NCBI GenBank assembly: GCA_021372615.1
Contig: JAJFUB010000085.1
Span: 62,001 to 126,000, forward strand
Reading direction: 5' to 3'
DNA: 64,000 bases
Origin: a bacterium
GTDB taxonomy: Bacteria > Armatimonadota > Zipacnadia > Zipacnadales > UBA11051
Shown here: piece by piece, positions 35,013 through 44,348 of the stretch
Numbering within the stretch: the first letter of the stretch is position 1
Layout of the letters: each line of letters starts with the position of its first letter
The notes under the pieces: generated by a model
Told to the model about the DNA's origin: nothing
The model's database searches: none
Seen by the model: the letters and a program-made list of their open reading frames with translations, nothing else
Program-made: the position numbers and the translations under genes

Positions 35013-38000
35013 TTAGTCGGCCTTCAGATGCAGCAGCGCGTAGGTCGTGGTCGGCCCCCAGTTGCCGGCGCCGTCACGCCCGCGGATGTGGAAGTACCAG
35101 ATGCCACCGGGCATGGCCTCGAAGCTCTTGGCCACCTCCGGCCCCTCGATCGCCTCGTCGGGAACGGTGGCAGCATTCTGGTCCAGCACGTAGCTATAGC
35201 CCTTCAGGCCCGTGGTGTCCGTGGCGCGCCAGCGCAGCACCGGCGGGTACTTGCCGATCTGCCCGATGACCAGGTTGTCGAAGTGGGCCACCGCGCCCGC
35301 GGCGTTGTCCATTGTGTTGCGGTCGCCAATCATGATCTGGTCCGCGACCAGCGGGCCGTCCGCGTACTGTCGGCGCATCATCGGCATGATCTCGACCTGC
35401 GCATGCCGCCACCTGTCGTCGGCGATCACGCCCGGCACCCGCCCGATCACATCGGTCGCCGCGTCATTGAGGGTGATGGCATGCCACTTGCCGCGCATGG
35501 AGATGCTCAATGCCAGCTTGGTGCTGGCGGGGATCCTGTAGTCGAACGCGATCACCGGGTACTTCTCGCAGTCGTACGCCTCGTTGGTAATGATCGCTGA
35601 CATGTGCCCGCCGGCACGCTGGGTGGTGAGCTTCAGGGAGTTCTTGCCGGTGCTGGCCTCGGTGCCGTCCAGCTCCACGCGGGCTCCGTTCTCGCCGTCG
35701 TAGGTGCGCCAGGAGGCGAGGCCGTCCTCGAAGGTCTGCGTCAGGTGCGTCGGGTGCGTGGTGGAGTGGATCTCGCGGACCACCGGCGGCTGCTTGTCCA
35801 GCGAGTAGTCCATGGTCCAGTCCCAGGGGGCCAGCGGCTGCACCGGGTTGCCGGCGTAGTCGGCTGCGGCCAAAAGTTGCACCGACACCTTCTCCTGGTC
35901 GGCAAAGACCACCGGGTTGGGGCGCACTTCCTCGCAGTTCCACACCAGGCGGCCGCCGGTGGGGATGAAGCGCAGGCCGAAGCCGTCCATGGCGTACTCG
36001 GCCGCGCCGACCTTCAGGCGGATGGTCGCCGGGTCAATGCCGGCCAGCCCCTTGTCGGCCAGCCCGATACTGACCACCGACGTAGCAGCCTTCTGACCGG
36101 CCGCCGGCCCCTGCGCCACAGCCGTCGGGGCCTCGGAGTCGACCAGCACCCGCCGGCTGGTCACGGCGCTCCAGTTGCCGGCCTTGTCCTCGGCCCGCAC
36201 GTGGAGCCAGGCGTCCGTCTGCCCCGACAGGTCCACCTGGGCTTCAGCTCCGGGTGCGTTGAGCTTCTCGGGCGCGGCGCCGGCGGCCAGCGCATCCAGT
36301 GCGTAGGCGGCGCCTGCCAGGCCTGACACGTCCGGCGACGCCCAGGCCACACGCAGGGGCTTGGCGCCGCTGACGACCGGGATGATCTGGAAGTCGTCGA
36401 GGTGGTAGACCGCGCCGGGCCGGTTCCCGGCCCAGCCCCAATCGGCGATCACGAACTGGCGCACGATGAAGGTGGGCGCCTGTGCGTCGTCGGCCCGCAG
36501 CATGTCGTACAGGTTGAAGCTGGCCGTGTGCCATTCGTTGTCGGGCTTGACGTCCGGCACGTTGCCGATGCTGCCCAGCTCCGCGTCGTTGTCCATGAAG
36601 TGGATCTGCTTCCAGTCACCGTTGACATACACCGCCAGGTCGGCGCGCAGTCGGTCGTCGCACTTGTAGGCGAAGCTGACGATGCGGTTCTTGCCGGCGT
36701 CGAAGGGCTGCTGAAGCACGTAGGCCCCAAAGCGCCGCGCGGCTTGCGGGTTGTACAGCTTCAGGCTGTACTTCCCGCTGTTGGCGGTGCTGGCATCGCG
36801 TGTCAGCACGGCGCCCCCATCGCCGTACGTGGCCCACTGGCCCAGGTCCCGCTCGAAGTCGTCGTCGCAGACATAGCCGTCGCCGATCTGCACACGCGGC
36901 GCCGCCGGCGGGGTCTTGTCGTTGCTGACCTGCAGCCCCAGGTCCCACTTCTGCGGCGCGGCCAGCGCATTGCCCGCGCGGTCGGAGAGGCCGGTCAGAG
37001 CGACCGCCACGCGCTGCCCATCCTGCAGCGCCAGCCCCAGGGCGCGCGGGTCCAGGTCCACCTCCGACTTCAGCGGGTCGTAGGTGACGCCCGGCGAGGC
37101 TGCGTTCAGCTCTGCCTGCCCCACCGTCAGCTTGAGGGTCGTCAGGTCGGGACCGCTGCCACCCGGGTCCTGTATGGCCAGGCGCACCGGCTGGTCGGTC
37201 AGGCTGGTTCCCTCGGCAGGTTCGGCCAGCTTCACCGACGGCGCGCTCCGGTCCACCCCCAACGCATAGTTGATGGCGTTGCCCGGCTTACCGTCCTTGA
37301 GGAGCGGCCGGATGTGGGCGTAGAGCGTGCCTTCGCCGGCGAGGTCCTGGGTGAAGTGCCCGTCCTTGCAGTTGGCCTCGGTGGGTGCGGCGCCGTGCGG
37401 CTTGTCATCCACCGCCACGGCGTAGCCCGCCACCTCGACCCCGGTCTTCGGGGTCAGGGCCAAATCGAGCTTCGTCCCTCGCGCCTGTCCGGCGTAGAAG
37501 TTGTCCATGTACCAGGTAGCCCCGGCGTGGTTGCCGCCGAAGCCTGCCATCAGGTAGCCCTCGTTGCTCAGGTTGCCGGCCCACAGGTCGCTGCAGATCA
37601 TCGAGGCGCCGAGCCCCACCCGTTCCTGCAGCGCCCCGAGCAGGTCGAACTCCGCGTGGCGCCACTTGCCGTCGGCCACGACACCGCCGATGGCGCCGAG
37701 AATCTCACAGCCGTTCGCCGGCCCCTTCAGCCCGCCGAACACGATCTCATACTGCTTGCTGCCCTGGGTGAAGTACAGGTTGACCTTCGCGTCCGGGGTC
37801 AGCCGGTAGTCGAAGGACAGCCGCGAGAGCTGGCGGGCATCGAACTGCGGAGTGATGAGGTTGACGCCGAAGTTGCCGCCGGCGGCGCGGTTGGAGAGTT
37901 GCAGGGAGTGTCCCTGCCCCGCCGGATCGTCCGGCACGATCGAGCAGACCGCGCCCTGGTCCTCGTCGCGCGCGGTGATCGTGCCCAGCGCGTTCTCGAA

Positions 38001-38894
38001 GTCGTTCTGGAGTGACGGATGGGTGGTGCAGGTCAGGACGGCCTGGGGCTCGGCCACGGTCGTCGTGGCCACCAGCGGCGAGGGCGTCGCCGGCATCGCG
38101 TCGCGCGGGAGCTTCTCGCTCTCATAGTAGACCTTCACGCGCGGGGTGATCATGTCGTTCTTGAGGACCCACAGCCCCACGCGGCCGCCGGGGAGCGGGT
38201 TGGGGTCGGTGCCCTCGAGGGCCAGGTTCTCGTCCAGGTAGACCTGCAGCTTCTGTCCGGTCTTGCGCACCCGCAGTTGCCACCACTTGCGGTGCCATTC
38301 ATATGTGCTGGGCTGGCCGTTCTCATAGATCGGCCACAGCCCCTTCGGGTCGCGCGTCTCGGCGATCACACGGTCGCCGCGCATGATGCGGGTCCAGCGG
38401 TTGCCGTCACCGCCGACGATGAACGAGTAGCCGCTGTCGGGATTGACCCCGTCGCCGCAGATGCTGATGTTCAGGTCATTGGGATGCAGGTATGTGGGGT
38501 CGCGGTTCACGCGCATCTTGAAGGCGCAGTGCAACTCGACGGTGACATCACCCATGAACTCCCGCTTGTTCCACATCGCGGCGATGCCGTCGGGCGAGTA
38601 GCCTCCGTACCAGGACCACTGCGGGCTGCAAGTCCAGCGGTTGGTGGCGTTCCACTGGCCGCTGCGCACGACCCAGTCAGTCGGCGCCGAGCTGAAGGTG
38701 TAGTCATACACCCGGTCCGAACGCAGGTCCACGTCGCCGACCGACAGCCCCAGGGCCGCGCCCGAGACGAACACACGGCCCTGCTCCATCTCCAGGGCCG
38801 CCTGTGCCAGCGCCGCCTCCGGCGCCGCCTCAGCGGCCGCAGCCGTACCCACCCCAACCAACAGCATGAGGGCAACGACGAGTCTGGCATTCAT
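35013..38894 (-). CDS. Large secreted multi-domain protein with LamG-like, CBM-like and Ig-like repeats
   Basis: Protein of 1293 residues with signal peptide LVVALMLLVGVGTAAAA. Residues 45-250 look like a concanavalin/LamG fold (DYTFSSAPTDW, GLWVLKNDMITPRVKVYYES). Three homologous jelly-roll modules follow near 285-440, 665-840 and 1060-1230. Each starts DFE or TFE-x-G-L and contains a DxVIGRVPGVIADDRWRHA-like segment. Ig-like stretches with APSVKLAEPAEGTSL, KTPPAAPRV and KYPPVLRWRATDT lie between them, typical of bacterial surface or matrix proteins. No enzyme motif is seen. It is the last gene of the minus-strand cluster and probably binds the exported glycan, which is inference. Confidence 0.7.
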   Translation of the reverse strand: MNARLVVALMLLVGVGTAAAAEAAPEAALAQAALEMEQGRVFVSGAALGLSVGDVDLRSDRVYDYTFSSAPTDWVVRSGQWNATNRWTCSPQWSWYGGYSPDGIAAMWNKREFMGDVTVELHCAFKMRVNRDPTYLHPNDLNISICGDGVNPDSGYSFIVGGDGNRWTRIMRGDRVIAETRDPKGLWPIYENGQPSTYEWHRKWWQLRVRKTGQKLQVYLDENLALEGTDPNPLPGGRVGLWVLKNDMITPRVKVYYESEKLPRDAMPATPSPLVATTTVAEPQAVLTCTTHPSLQNDFENALGTITARDEDQGAVCSIVPDDPAGQGHSLQLSNRAAGGNFGVNLITPQFDARQLSRLSFDYRLTPDAKVNLYFTQGSKQYEIVFGGLKGPANGCEILGAIGGVVADGKWRHAEFDLLGALQERVGLGASMICSDLWAGNLSNEGYLMAGFGGNHAGATWYMDNFYAGQARGTKLDLALTPKTGVEVAGYAVAVDDKPHGAAPTEANCKDGHFTQDLAGEGTLYAHIRPLLKDGKPGNAINYALGVDRSAPSVKLAEPAEGTSLTDQPVRLAIQDPGGSGPDLTTLKLTVGQAELNAASPGVTYDPLKSEVDLDPRALGLALQDGQRVAVALTGLSDRAGNALAAPQKWDLGLQVSNDKTPPAAPRVQIGDGYVCDDDFERDLGQWATYGDGGAVLTRDASTANSGKYSLKLYNPQAARRFGAYVLQQPFDAGKNRIVSFAYKCDDRLRADLAVYVNGDWKQIHFMDNDAELGSIGNVPDVKPDNEWHTASFNLYDMLRADDAQAPTFIVRQFVIADWGWAGNRPGAVYHLDDFQIIPVVSGAKPLRVAWASPDVSGLAGAAYALDALAAGAAPEKLNAPGAEAQVDLSGQTDAWLHVRAEDKAGNWSAVTSRRVLVDSEAPTAVAQGPAAGQKAATSVVSIGLADKGLAGIDPATIRLKVGAAEYAMDGFGLRFIPTGGRLVWNCEEVRPNPVVFADQEKVSVQLLAAADYAGNPVQPLAPWDWTMDYSLDKQPPVVREIHSTTHPTHLTQTFEDGLASWRTYDGENGARVELDGTEASTGKNSLKLTTQRAGGHMSAIITNEAYDCEKYPVIAFDYRIPASTKLALSISMRGKWHAITLNDAATDVIGRVPGVIADDRWRHAQVEIMPMMRRQYADGPLVADQIMIGDRNTMDNAAGAVAHFDNLVIGQIGKYPPVLRWRATDTTGLKGYSYVLDQNAATVPDEAIEGPEVAKSFEAMPGGIWYFHIRGRDGAGNWGPTTTYALLHLKAD

Positions 38895-38998
38895 CTAGGC
38901 TTGGCTCCGAAGGGCATGTGGTGGTACGCGCGCCCCACCGGGCTCGCGGGTCGAACCACCCGCGCCCGGTCATGGCTAGTCAACAGCGGAACCCAACG

Positions 38999-40960
38999 TC
39001 AGCGATTCACAGTCAGCACCGGCTGGTCGTTGACGCTCACGACGAACAGCTTGCTCTCGCGGCTGAAGACGATGTTGGCATCGCCCTCGACGTCCACCTC
39101 GGTCTTCTTCAGCTCCTGGTCGGCGGCCGACAAGGCGAAGGCCAGCTTCTTGGACTTCTCAGTGGCCGTGATGACCAGAGACACGCCCGTCTTCTGGCCC
39201 GGCTCGCCCCCGAGCATCGCCCGGGCTGTGCCCGTCTTGGAGCCGACGGCCGGGATCGTCAGGGCGACGGAGGTCTCGCCGAAGTAGTCGCCCTTGCTCC
39301 ACCAGTCGTCCTGGCCCTCCGGTGGCTTCACCCACGGGGCCTTGGTGCTGGCCCATTCCGCCATCTCCGGGTGCTTGTCCGACTCGGTGAATTCCTTGGT
39401 GACGTGCGAGCCCTTGCGCGGCGGCAGCAGCGACAGCCGGACATTGTCGAAGGAGGCGCGCCCGTCGGCATAGAGGCCGATGGCCCCGCCGACCACGCCA
39501 GAGGCCAGAGCCTGCAGGCGCACGCTGCTGTCCACCACCCCGGTCAGCAGCCCGTCCTCGATGCTGACGCGCATGGTGTGCTTGACCGCCCTGTCGGTGA
39601 GCGCCTGCTCGGCCAGCACGGACCCGCCCTTGGGTGTGAAGCGCACCAGTTGCGCCTTCCCCGCATAGGACACCTTGGCCCCCGGCGGGGCCACGCGCAA
39701 CACGCAGTAGCCCTCTTCGGTCTTGGCGATGGCGACACCGGCGCCCGCGGCGGGGTTGGTCGTCACCTCCGCTGCGACGGTGTAGCGTTCCCAGTTGGCG
39801 CCGGTCGCGCATGTCCCGCGCCCCGCGCTGCTGTGGGTCATCAGCCCGTTCTGCTGCACCCAGCCCTGGCCCCGCCACTTGCCCGCCGTCGGCTTGCCGA
39901 AGGTCTCGCGGAAGAGGTCCCACTGGTCGCAGGACACGTCGTCGAAGAACGCGCCGGCCTTGCCCTCGACGTACAGGCCCATCTGCCCCTGACCGAACAG
40001 CCCCGTCTCGGTCTCCAGCATGAGCTGGTCATCCACCACGCACTGCACGATGCCGTCGCAGGCCTGGGCGCGCAGCTTGGTCCATTGCCCGGGGTCATAG
40101 CCGCCGGAGCGCTCCGCGAGCACCGTCTCCTGGCCGCTGCGCATGGCCACGAGTTGCAGCTTGTCGCCATTGGCGCCGGTGTCGGCCAGGCTCGTCCAGC
40201 GGGCTACCAGGTAGTTCTTGTCGTCCTGGTAGTACAGCACGACGCCGACGGCCCCCAGGCCCATGGGCTTGACGGAGGTCTCGACACCGTAGCGGTCCCA
40301 GAACCAGTTGCCGGCGATGGTAATGGCCCGGGGACTGCCCGAGCCGAAGTAGGAGAAGGCGTTCGCTGACTTGTCGCTTTCCTCGCGGCCGGCCTGCGGG
40401 TCATCGCGCAGCGTACGTGCTTCCCAGTTGCCCAGGATCGGCTGCCAGATGCTCTGCGCGCCCTCCTCGCGCACGAAGTCATCTTGGGCGATCATCTCCC
40501 CCACCGGCTGCACGCGCAGGTCGCCGAAGGCGCCGCCTTTGGCCAGCGTCCCGACCTTCCCGTCGTGCAGCGTCGCGTCGTAGGCCCGCAGCACCACCAC
40601 GCCGTCCCACACCAGGGCCATGCGCCAGTCGCGCCGCTGCAGCGTGAAGGGCACCTTCGTCCCGTTCTTGAGCGGCAGGGGCACCCGTGGACCGACAGCA
40701 ACCGCCTGGCGGCCGCTGACGCGCGTGATGGCCGCTGCGCCCTGCTGGAGGGTCAGCAGGTACTGCTGCTTCCCACCCTCCTGGACGTTGAAGGCGATCT
40801 GAGCGGACAGCTTGGCGGCATCCGTGACCGCCAGGACGCCCCGGAGGTCGAAGTCACCTTCGCCTTCGTCCTCCAGGAACTGCAGGGGGGCGGGGTAGGC
40901 GGTGGCCGGAATGACGACTCCGGCAACCAGCAGGCATAGACACACAGATAGCTTAGTCAA
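38999..40960 (-). CDS. Secreted protein with repeated LamG/DUF1080-like domains
   Basis: Protein of 653 residues with a signal peptide (LCLLVAGVVIPATA). It appears to hold three related concanavalin-like domains: residues 25-150; about 155-350, starting AQDDFVREEGAQSIW with NWFWDRYGVETSVKPMGLG; and about 355-515, starting RETFGKPTAGKW and ending FDNVRLSLLPP. A C-terminal segment from about 540 has AVGSKTGTARAMLGGEPGQK. This is the 3-keto-disaccharide hydrolase/LamG fold, which often only binds sugars. A gap of 104 bases, with a 7-base hairpin at 38945-38964, separates it from the next gene of the cluster. Confidence 0.65.
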   Translation of the reverse strand: MTKLSVCLCLLVAGVVIPATAYPAPLQFLEDEGEGDFDLRGVLAVTDAAKLSAQIAFNVQEGGKQQYLLTLQQGAAAITRVSGRQAVAVGPRVPLPLKNGTKVPFTLQRRDWRMALVWDGVVVLRAYDATLHDGKVGTLAKGGAFGDLRVQPVGEMIAQDDFVREEGAQSIWQPILGNWEARTLRDDPQAGREESDKSANAFSYFGSGSPRAITIAGNWFWDRYGVETSVKPMGLGAVGVVLYYQDDKNYLVARWTSLADTGANGDKLQLVAMRSGQETVLAERSGGYDPGQWTKLRAQACDGIVQCVVDDQLMLETETGLFGQGQMGLYVEGKAGAFFDDVSCDQWDLFRETFGKPTAGKWRGQGWVQQNGLMTHSSAGRGTCATGANWERYTVAAEVTTNPAAGAGVAIAKTEEGYCVLRVAPPGAKVSYAGKAQLVRFTPKGGSVLAEQALTDRAVKHTMRVSIEDGLLTGVVDSSVRLQALASGVVGGAIGLYADGRASFDNVRLSLLPPRKGSHVTKEFTESDKHPEMAEWASTKAPWVKPPEGQDDWWSKGDYFGETSVALTIPAVGSKTGTARAMLGGEPGQKTGVSLVITATEKSKKLAFALSAADQELKKTEVDVEGDANIVFSRESKLFVVSVNDQPVLTVNR

Positions 40961-40975
40961 CGGGTCACTCCGCCT

Positions 40976-41497
40976 CTACCGGGTGGCTCGCTCGGCGCGG
41001 ACCGGCACGTAGCTGAGGTCGCTGGTGAGCAGGAACTGGTCTATCTTGGCGCCGTCCTCACGGTTCTGGATCACTATCTGGACTGGCCCCGGCCCCATCT
41101 CGACAGTCGGGCCCTTGACCCAGTGCCACCGCAGGTAGCTGCCATCCTGGCCCAGCACCACGGCCGGCTTGCTCCCGATCTTCACGAAGAACGAGTTGCC
41201 GCACCCGTCCTGCCAGTGGCAGCGGCCCCAAAAGCGGTAGGAGGCGTGGATCGGCAGGTTGACGGTGTAGGTGGCATTGCCTGTGTCGGCGGGTCCGGTC
41301 TCAGTCGTCGCATGGGGGCGGCGCAGCGGAATCTGGATGAAATACCCGCCGGAAGCCAACCGGCTCGCCGTCTTCTGCATCGAGGGGGTGATGCTCGTGC
41401 ACTTCTCGGCCTCGACGACGACCTTCTTACCGGCGGCCCAGCACAGCGTGACGACCAGGCAGGCCGCGACGACAGCAACGCACAGCAACTTCCTCAT
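40976..41497 (-). CDS. Small secreted CBM-like protein
   Basis: Protein of 173 residues. ATG 41497 has GAGG at 8 bases and is preferred to GTG 41506 or ATG 41503. A signal peptide (LLCVAVVAACLVVTLCWA) is followed by VVVEAEKCTSITPSMQ, which resembles the start of CBM6/DUF5077 beta-sandwiches that begin with EAE. ASYRFWGRCHWQDGCGNSFFVKIG and HWVKGPTVEMGPGPVQIVIQNREDGAKIDQFLLT match the typical later strands. It is probably a single carbohydrate-binding domain. It lies 10 bases after the O-antigen ligase-like gene, which suggests a shared transcript and a role near the exported polysaccharide. Confidence 0.7.
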   Translation of the reverse strand: MRKLLCVAVVAACLVVTLCWAAGKKVVVEAEKCTSITPSMQKTASRLASGGYFIQIPLRRPHATTETGPADTGNATYTVNLPIHASYRFWGRCHWQDGCGNSFFVKIGSKPAVVLGQDGSYLRWHWVKGPTVEMGPGPVQIVIQNREDGAKIDQFLLTSDLSYVPVRAERATR

Positions 41498-41507
41498 GTC
41501 CATCACC

Positions 41508-42878
41508 TCAGAAACCCTTGCTTCTTGCCGACGGCGCCGGAGCCGACGCCGCCCGTGTTCGCATGACCCCTTCGCGGGCCATGCCTGCGATGAGAGCGAA
41601 GATCAGCGCCCAGGCGAGGGCTGTGCCCCGCACGAAGACGCTGGTGAACAGGCTGCCGATCAGTAGCGCCACGCAGGCGCCGTACAAGCCGCACGCCAGG
41701 GCCCGACCGAAGGGCGTGTGGGCGTGCATCCACAGGCTCCCGGCCAGGTGCCAGTAGTGCCCGATGAAGGCCAGCAGGCACACCAGACCGGCCAGGCCCA
41801 TGCTACCGGCCGTGACCAGGTAGAGGCTGTTCGTGTCCGGCTCGGACTTCCTGACATTGGGCAGGAAGCCGTAGTACTGCGGCTGGCCGATGTTGAGCTG
41901 GTAGTTGCCGGCGCCCACGCCCAGCACGAAGTTCTCGGCCAGCATGTTCAGCGACGGCATCCACTCGATCCAGCGCTTCTTGACGATGGGGCCCTGCGTC
42001 TGGTCCGCAGCCCCCTCCTCCCCCGCCACCTGCATGACTTTGTAGACCGGCCCCTCCTCGTACGGGTCGAGGGTGTCCTGGAACACCTGCCGGTTGAGCG
42101 GCACCAGGGCGACTGTCACTGCCATGAACACCAGTGTCGCCGCGGCCGCCTTCACGAGCAGGTGACTGCGGCCCCAGGTCGCGGCCATCGTCACACAGAC
42201 GATCGCCACCACCCACACCATGGGCGGGGCCAGGATCGTCAGACCACCGACAACCGCCAGCAGGCCGCACCAGTAACGCTCCCACGCCAGTTCGGACCAC
42301 AGCGTCAGCCCCAGGAACAACGGCAGTACCAGCGCCAGGAAGCCACTGTAGGCCGTCCGGCTCTGGAACAGTGACTTCACCGCCAGCGGGTCGTTGGTCG
42401 TGAAGTACTGGAACAGGGCATAGCCGACAGCCAGCGTCGTCGCGACGAGCAGGACTCGCACCGCCTGCCGCCGCTGCTGCTCGCCGAGCAGCACATTGGC
42501 AAACAGCATGTAGACGACGCCGAAGTACAGGACAAGCTGGATGATCTCCAGCGCCGCGGCCTTGGGGCTTTCGGCCCCCAGACCCGACAGCACGGCCACC
42601 GCCACCCAGGCCCACAGCGGCAGGGGCGGCCACGAGACGCGGCTGAGCCGCCCGCGCAGCCCCGTCGGCCAACCCTCGGGCAAGCCGGCGAACAGCACCC
42701 ACAGGAAGAACAGCCCACCCACCATCACTGCCAGGACATCGGCCAGAGCGATGAACGGGCCATGCTTGGGGTCCACCGCGTACGCCAGTTGCCCCGGTGT
42801 GACGAAGATCAGCGCCAGTGCCAGCCAGGTCAAGAAGCGAGGCGGCGTGGGCCGCTCGATGGGTGCAGTCGCGTTCAC
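41508..42878 (-). CDS. O-antigen ligase/polymerase-like membrane protein (Wzy_C family)
   Basis: Protein of 456 residues from GTG 42878, which overlaps the upstream stop (GTGA). The open frame extends far upstream, but that part is the shadow of the neighbour. It has about ten membrane segments and one large periplasmic loop near 270-345 (NRQVFQDTLDPYEEGPVY, WIEWMPSLNMLAENFVLGVGAGNYQ), followed by SEPDTNSLYLVTAGSMGLAGL. The G-x-G-x-G-N-Y motif and the loop fit Wzy/WaaL enzymes, which polymerise or ligate polyprenyl-linked glycans outside the membrane. Its place after a flippase and several glycosyltransferases supports a role in finishing an exported polysaccharide. Confidence 0.82.
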   Translation of the reverse strand: MNATAPIERPTPPRFLTWLALALIFVTPGQLAYAVDPKHGPFIALADVLAVMVGGLFFLWVLFAGLPEGWPTGLRGRLSRVSWPPLPLWAWVAVAVLSGLGAESPKAAALEIIQLVLYFGVVYMLFANVLLGEQQRRQAVRVLLVATTLAVGYALFQYFTTNDPLAVKSLFQSRTAYSGFLALVLPLFLGLTLWSELAWERYWCGLLAVVGGLTILAPPMVWVVAIVCVTMAATWGRSHLLVKAAAATLVFMAVTVALVPLNRQVFQDTLDPYEEGPVYKVMQVAGEEGAADQTQGPIVKKRWIEWMPSLNMLAENFVLGVGAGNYQLNIGQPQYYGFLPNVRKSEPDTNSLYLVTAGSMGLAGLVCLLAFIGHYWHLAGSLWMHAHTPFGRALACGLYGACVALLIGSLFTSVFVRGTALAWALIFALIAGMAREGVMRTRAASAPAPSARSKGF

Positions 42879-43609
42879 GGGCCCTCCCCTCCGATCACCA
42901 GTCCGGCCAGCAGATTGCGGCCGAAGGCGAGCAGGATCGTCACCGCCAGGTAGATCTGCGGCCCGGCCCCGACCGTTGTTCGTCCGGAGGCGCTGAGCAG
43001 CAGCCGCGTCATCAGGTAGTACTGCACCGTCCCGGCGAGTAGCACGATCAGGGCGGCGTTCTCGATCTCGTAGAAGCGGCGCATGGTGAAGAAGGCGATC
43101 ACGGATAGCGCCACGACCAGCGCCGCGCTCCAGTTGATCGCCCACACGAACGGCGACTCGTGGCCGTGTCCCAGATAGGCATTCAAGGTGCGCACGAACA
43201 GGAGGCCGCAGATGGCGGCCAACAGCAGACCCAGCATGGCCAGCCCTGGGGCGACGGCCGCCAGCCAAGAAGGCAGGCTGTCGCCCAGGGATGGGATGGC
43301 GGCCAGTTGCGGGTCGCGCGCCAGCCGCAACACCAGCGCTCCGCCCAGGGCCGTCAGGAGCTTGCCCCCGTCCTGGAACCCGCACCGACCACGCGTGACC
43401 GCAGCCCAGACCAGCATGGCGACTGCGACCAGCAGGTAAGCCCCCCACTGGCGCGGCGTCATGCCTGGTTGCAGAGTCCACACGGCCGAGACGGCCACAA
43501 GACCCAGACCCGCGTGCATCAGTCCGGACAGTAGGCTGATCTGGCGCCGATGGGCTGGATGCAGCGGCGGTGGTTCGAGTTCCAGGTCGTCGTCCATGCT
43601 ATCTACCAT
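42875..43609 (-). CDS. Polytopic membrane protein of unknown function
   Basis: Protein of 244 residues starting at ATG 43609 or ATG 43597. Six to seven hydrophobic segments are visible (for example LMHAGLGLVAVSAVWTL, WGAYLLVAVAMLVWAAV, APGLAMLGLLLAAICGLL, WAINWSAALVVALSVIAF). No family motif is recognised. It overlaps lipB upstream and the O-antigen ligase-like gene downstream (GTGA), so it is translated with them. It may be an accessory of the polymerase or an exporter part. This is a context argument only. Confidence 0.65.
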   Translation of the reverse strand: MVDSMDDDLELEPPPLHPAHRRQISLLSGLMHAGLGLVAVSAVWTLQPGMTPRQWGAYLLVAVAMLVWAAVTRGRCGFQDGGKLLTALGGALVLRLARDPQLAAIPSLGDSLPSWLAAVAPGLAMLGLLLAAICGLLFVRTLNAYLGHGHESPFVWAINWSAALVVALSVIAFFTMRRFYEIENAALIVLLAGTVQYYLMTRLLLSASGRTTVGAGPQIYLAVTILLAFGRNLLAGLVIGGEGP

Positions 43610-44348
43610 CTATTGTAGTAGCAACAACTCTTAGACGCAACACATCCTCCGGCGTTTCCGGAAGAAAGTGAAGTCTATCATAACCAAGGACGCCTTGGAA
43701 GGCCTGCGCGAACGCGGTCGCCACCTCGGCGACCCCCACCACCAACCCCAGCTCGCGCAACGACACCATGGTGTCCGACGGCAGGCCACACGGGTTGAAG
43801 CCGGCGAACCCGGACATGTCGCAATCCACGTTCAGCGCCAGCCCGTGATACGTCACCCAGCCGCGCACCGCGATCCCGAGGGACGCGATCTTCCGTTCCT
43901 GTACCCAGACGCCTGTATGCCCCGGCCTATTCCCTGCCTCGACCCCAAGCTGCCGGAGCGTCTCGATCCCCGCCGCCTCAAGCTGCCGCAGATACCAGTG
44001 CAGATCCCGCCGCCACTGCCGCAGGTCAACAATGGGGTACGCGACCAGTTGCCCCGGTCCATGGTATGTTGCTTCCCCCCCCCGTGAGGTTTCCACCACA
44101 GGAATACCGTCGCCGTTCGTTGCCGTTCCCCCCTCTCCCGAACGCAGCGAAGCGGAGCGAGGGAGAGGGGCCGGGGGTGAGGCAGACGGGCCGTGCCCTC
44201 TCCCGACCGTGACCACCGCTTCATGCTCCAGCAGCAGCAGCGCATCCGGGATCTCCCCCGCCCGTCGCTGACGCACCAACTCCTCCTGCAGCGCCACCGT
44301 CTCGCCGTACTCCCGCCGCCCTAGCCGCCACACCTGAAGCTCCCTCAC
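43599..44348 (-). CDS. lipB: Octanoyl-ACP:protein octanoyltransferase LipB
   Basis: LipB moves octanoyl from ACP to lipoyl domains of 2-oxoacid dehydrogenases. The 249 residues start at GTG 44348, which overlaps the GT4 stop (GTGA). Landmarks are LLLLEHEAVVTVGRG, RGGEATYHGPGQLVAYP, ERKIASLGIAVRGWVTYHGLALN (catalytic Lys) and FNPCGLPSD (catalytic Cys). Between TVGR and GIPVV lies a stretch of about 30 residues (SPPAPLPRSASLRSGEGG and flanks) encoded by a repeat element; other LipB proteins have a shorter linker there. It is unusual to find lipB inside a glycan cluster. The cluster has E1 genes and an ACP but no visible lipoyl protein. Confidence 0.9.
   Translation of the reverse strand: MRELQVWRLGRREYGETVALQEELVRQRRAGEIPDALLLLEHEAVVTVGRGHGPSASPPAPLPRSASLRSGEGGTATNGDGIPVVETSRGGEATYHGPGQLVAYPIVDLRQWRRDLHWYLRQLEAAGIETLRQLGVEAGNRPGHTGVWVQERKIASLGIAVRGWVTYHGLALNVDCDMSGFAGFNPCGLPSDTMVSLRELGLVVGVAEVATAFAQAFQGVLGYDRLHFLPETPEDVLRLRVVATTIDGR
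44130..44170. repeat. Palindromic element inside lipB
   Basis: Perfect 10-base arms, CCCCTCTCCC (44130-44139) and GGGAGAGGGG (44161-44170), enclose a core GAACGCAGCGAAGCGGAGCG with its own weak symmetry. A third copy of the arm, CCCTCTCCCG, follows at 44196-44205. The stretch is read in frame on the minus strand as a Pro/Ser/Arg-rich loop between two conserved LipB blocks. Confidence 0.75.

Noticed and set aside
38945-38964. A hairpin with TCGAACC loop that resembles a tRNA T-arm
   Set aside because: No acceptor, D or anticodon arms can be built around it, and the loop lacks the TTC start. It is only a 7-base stem between two genes.
13729-41497. Possible PEP-CTERM or LPXTG sorting signals on the secreted proteins
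   Set aside because: The C-termini lack a PEP or LPxTG motif, a hydrophobic helix and a basic tail, so no exosortase or sortase substrate is claimed.
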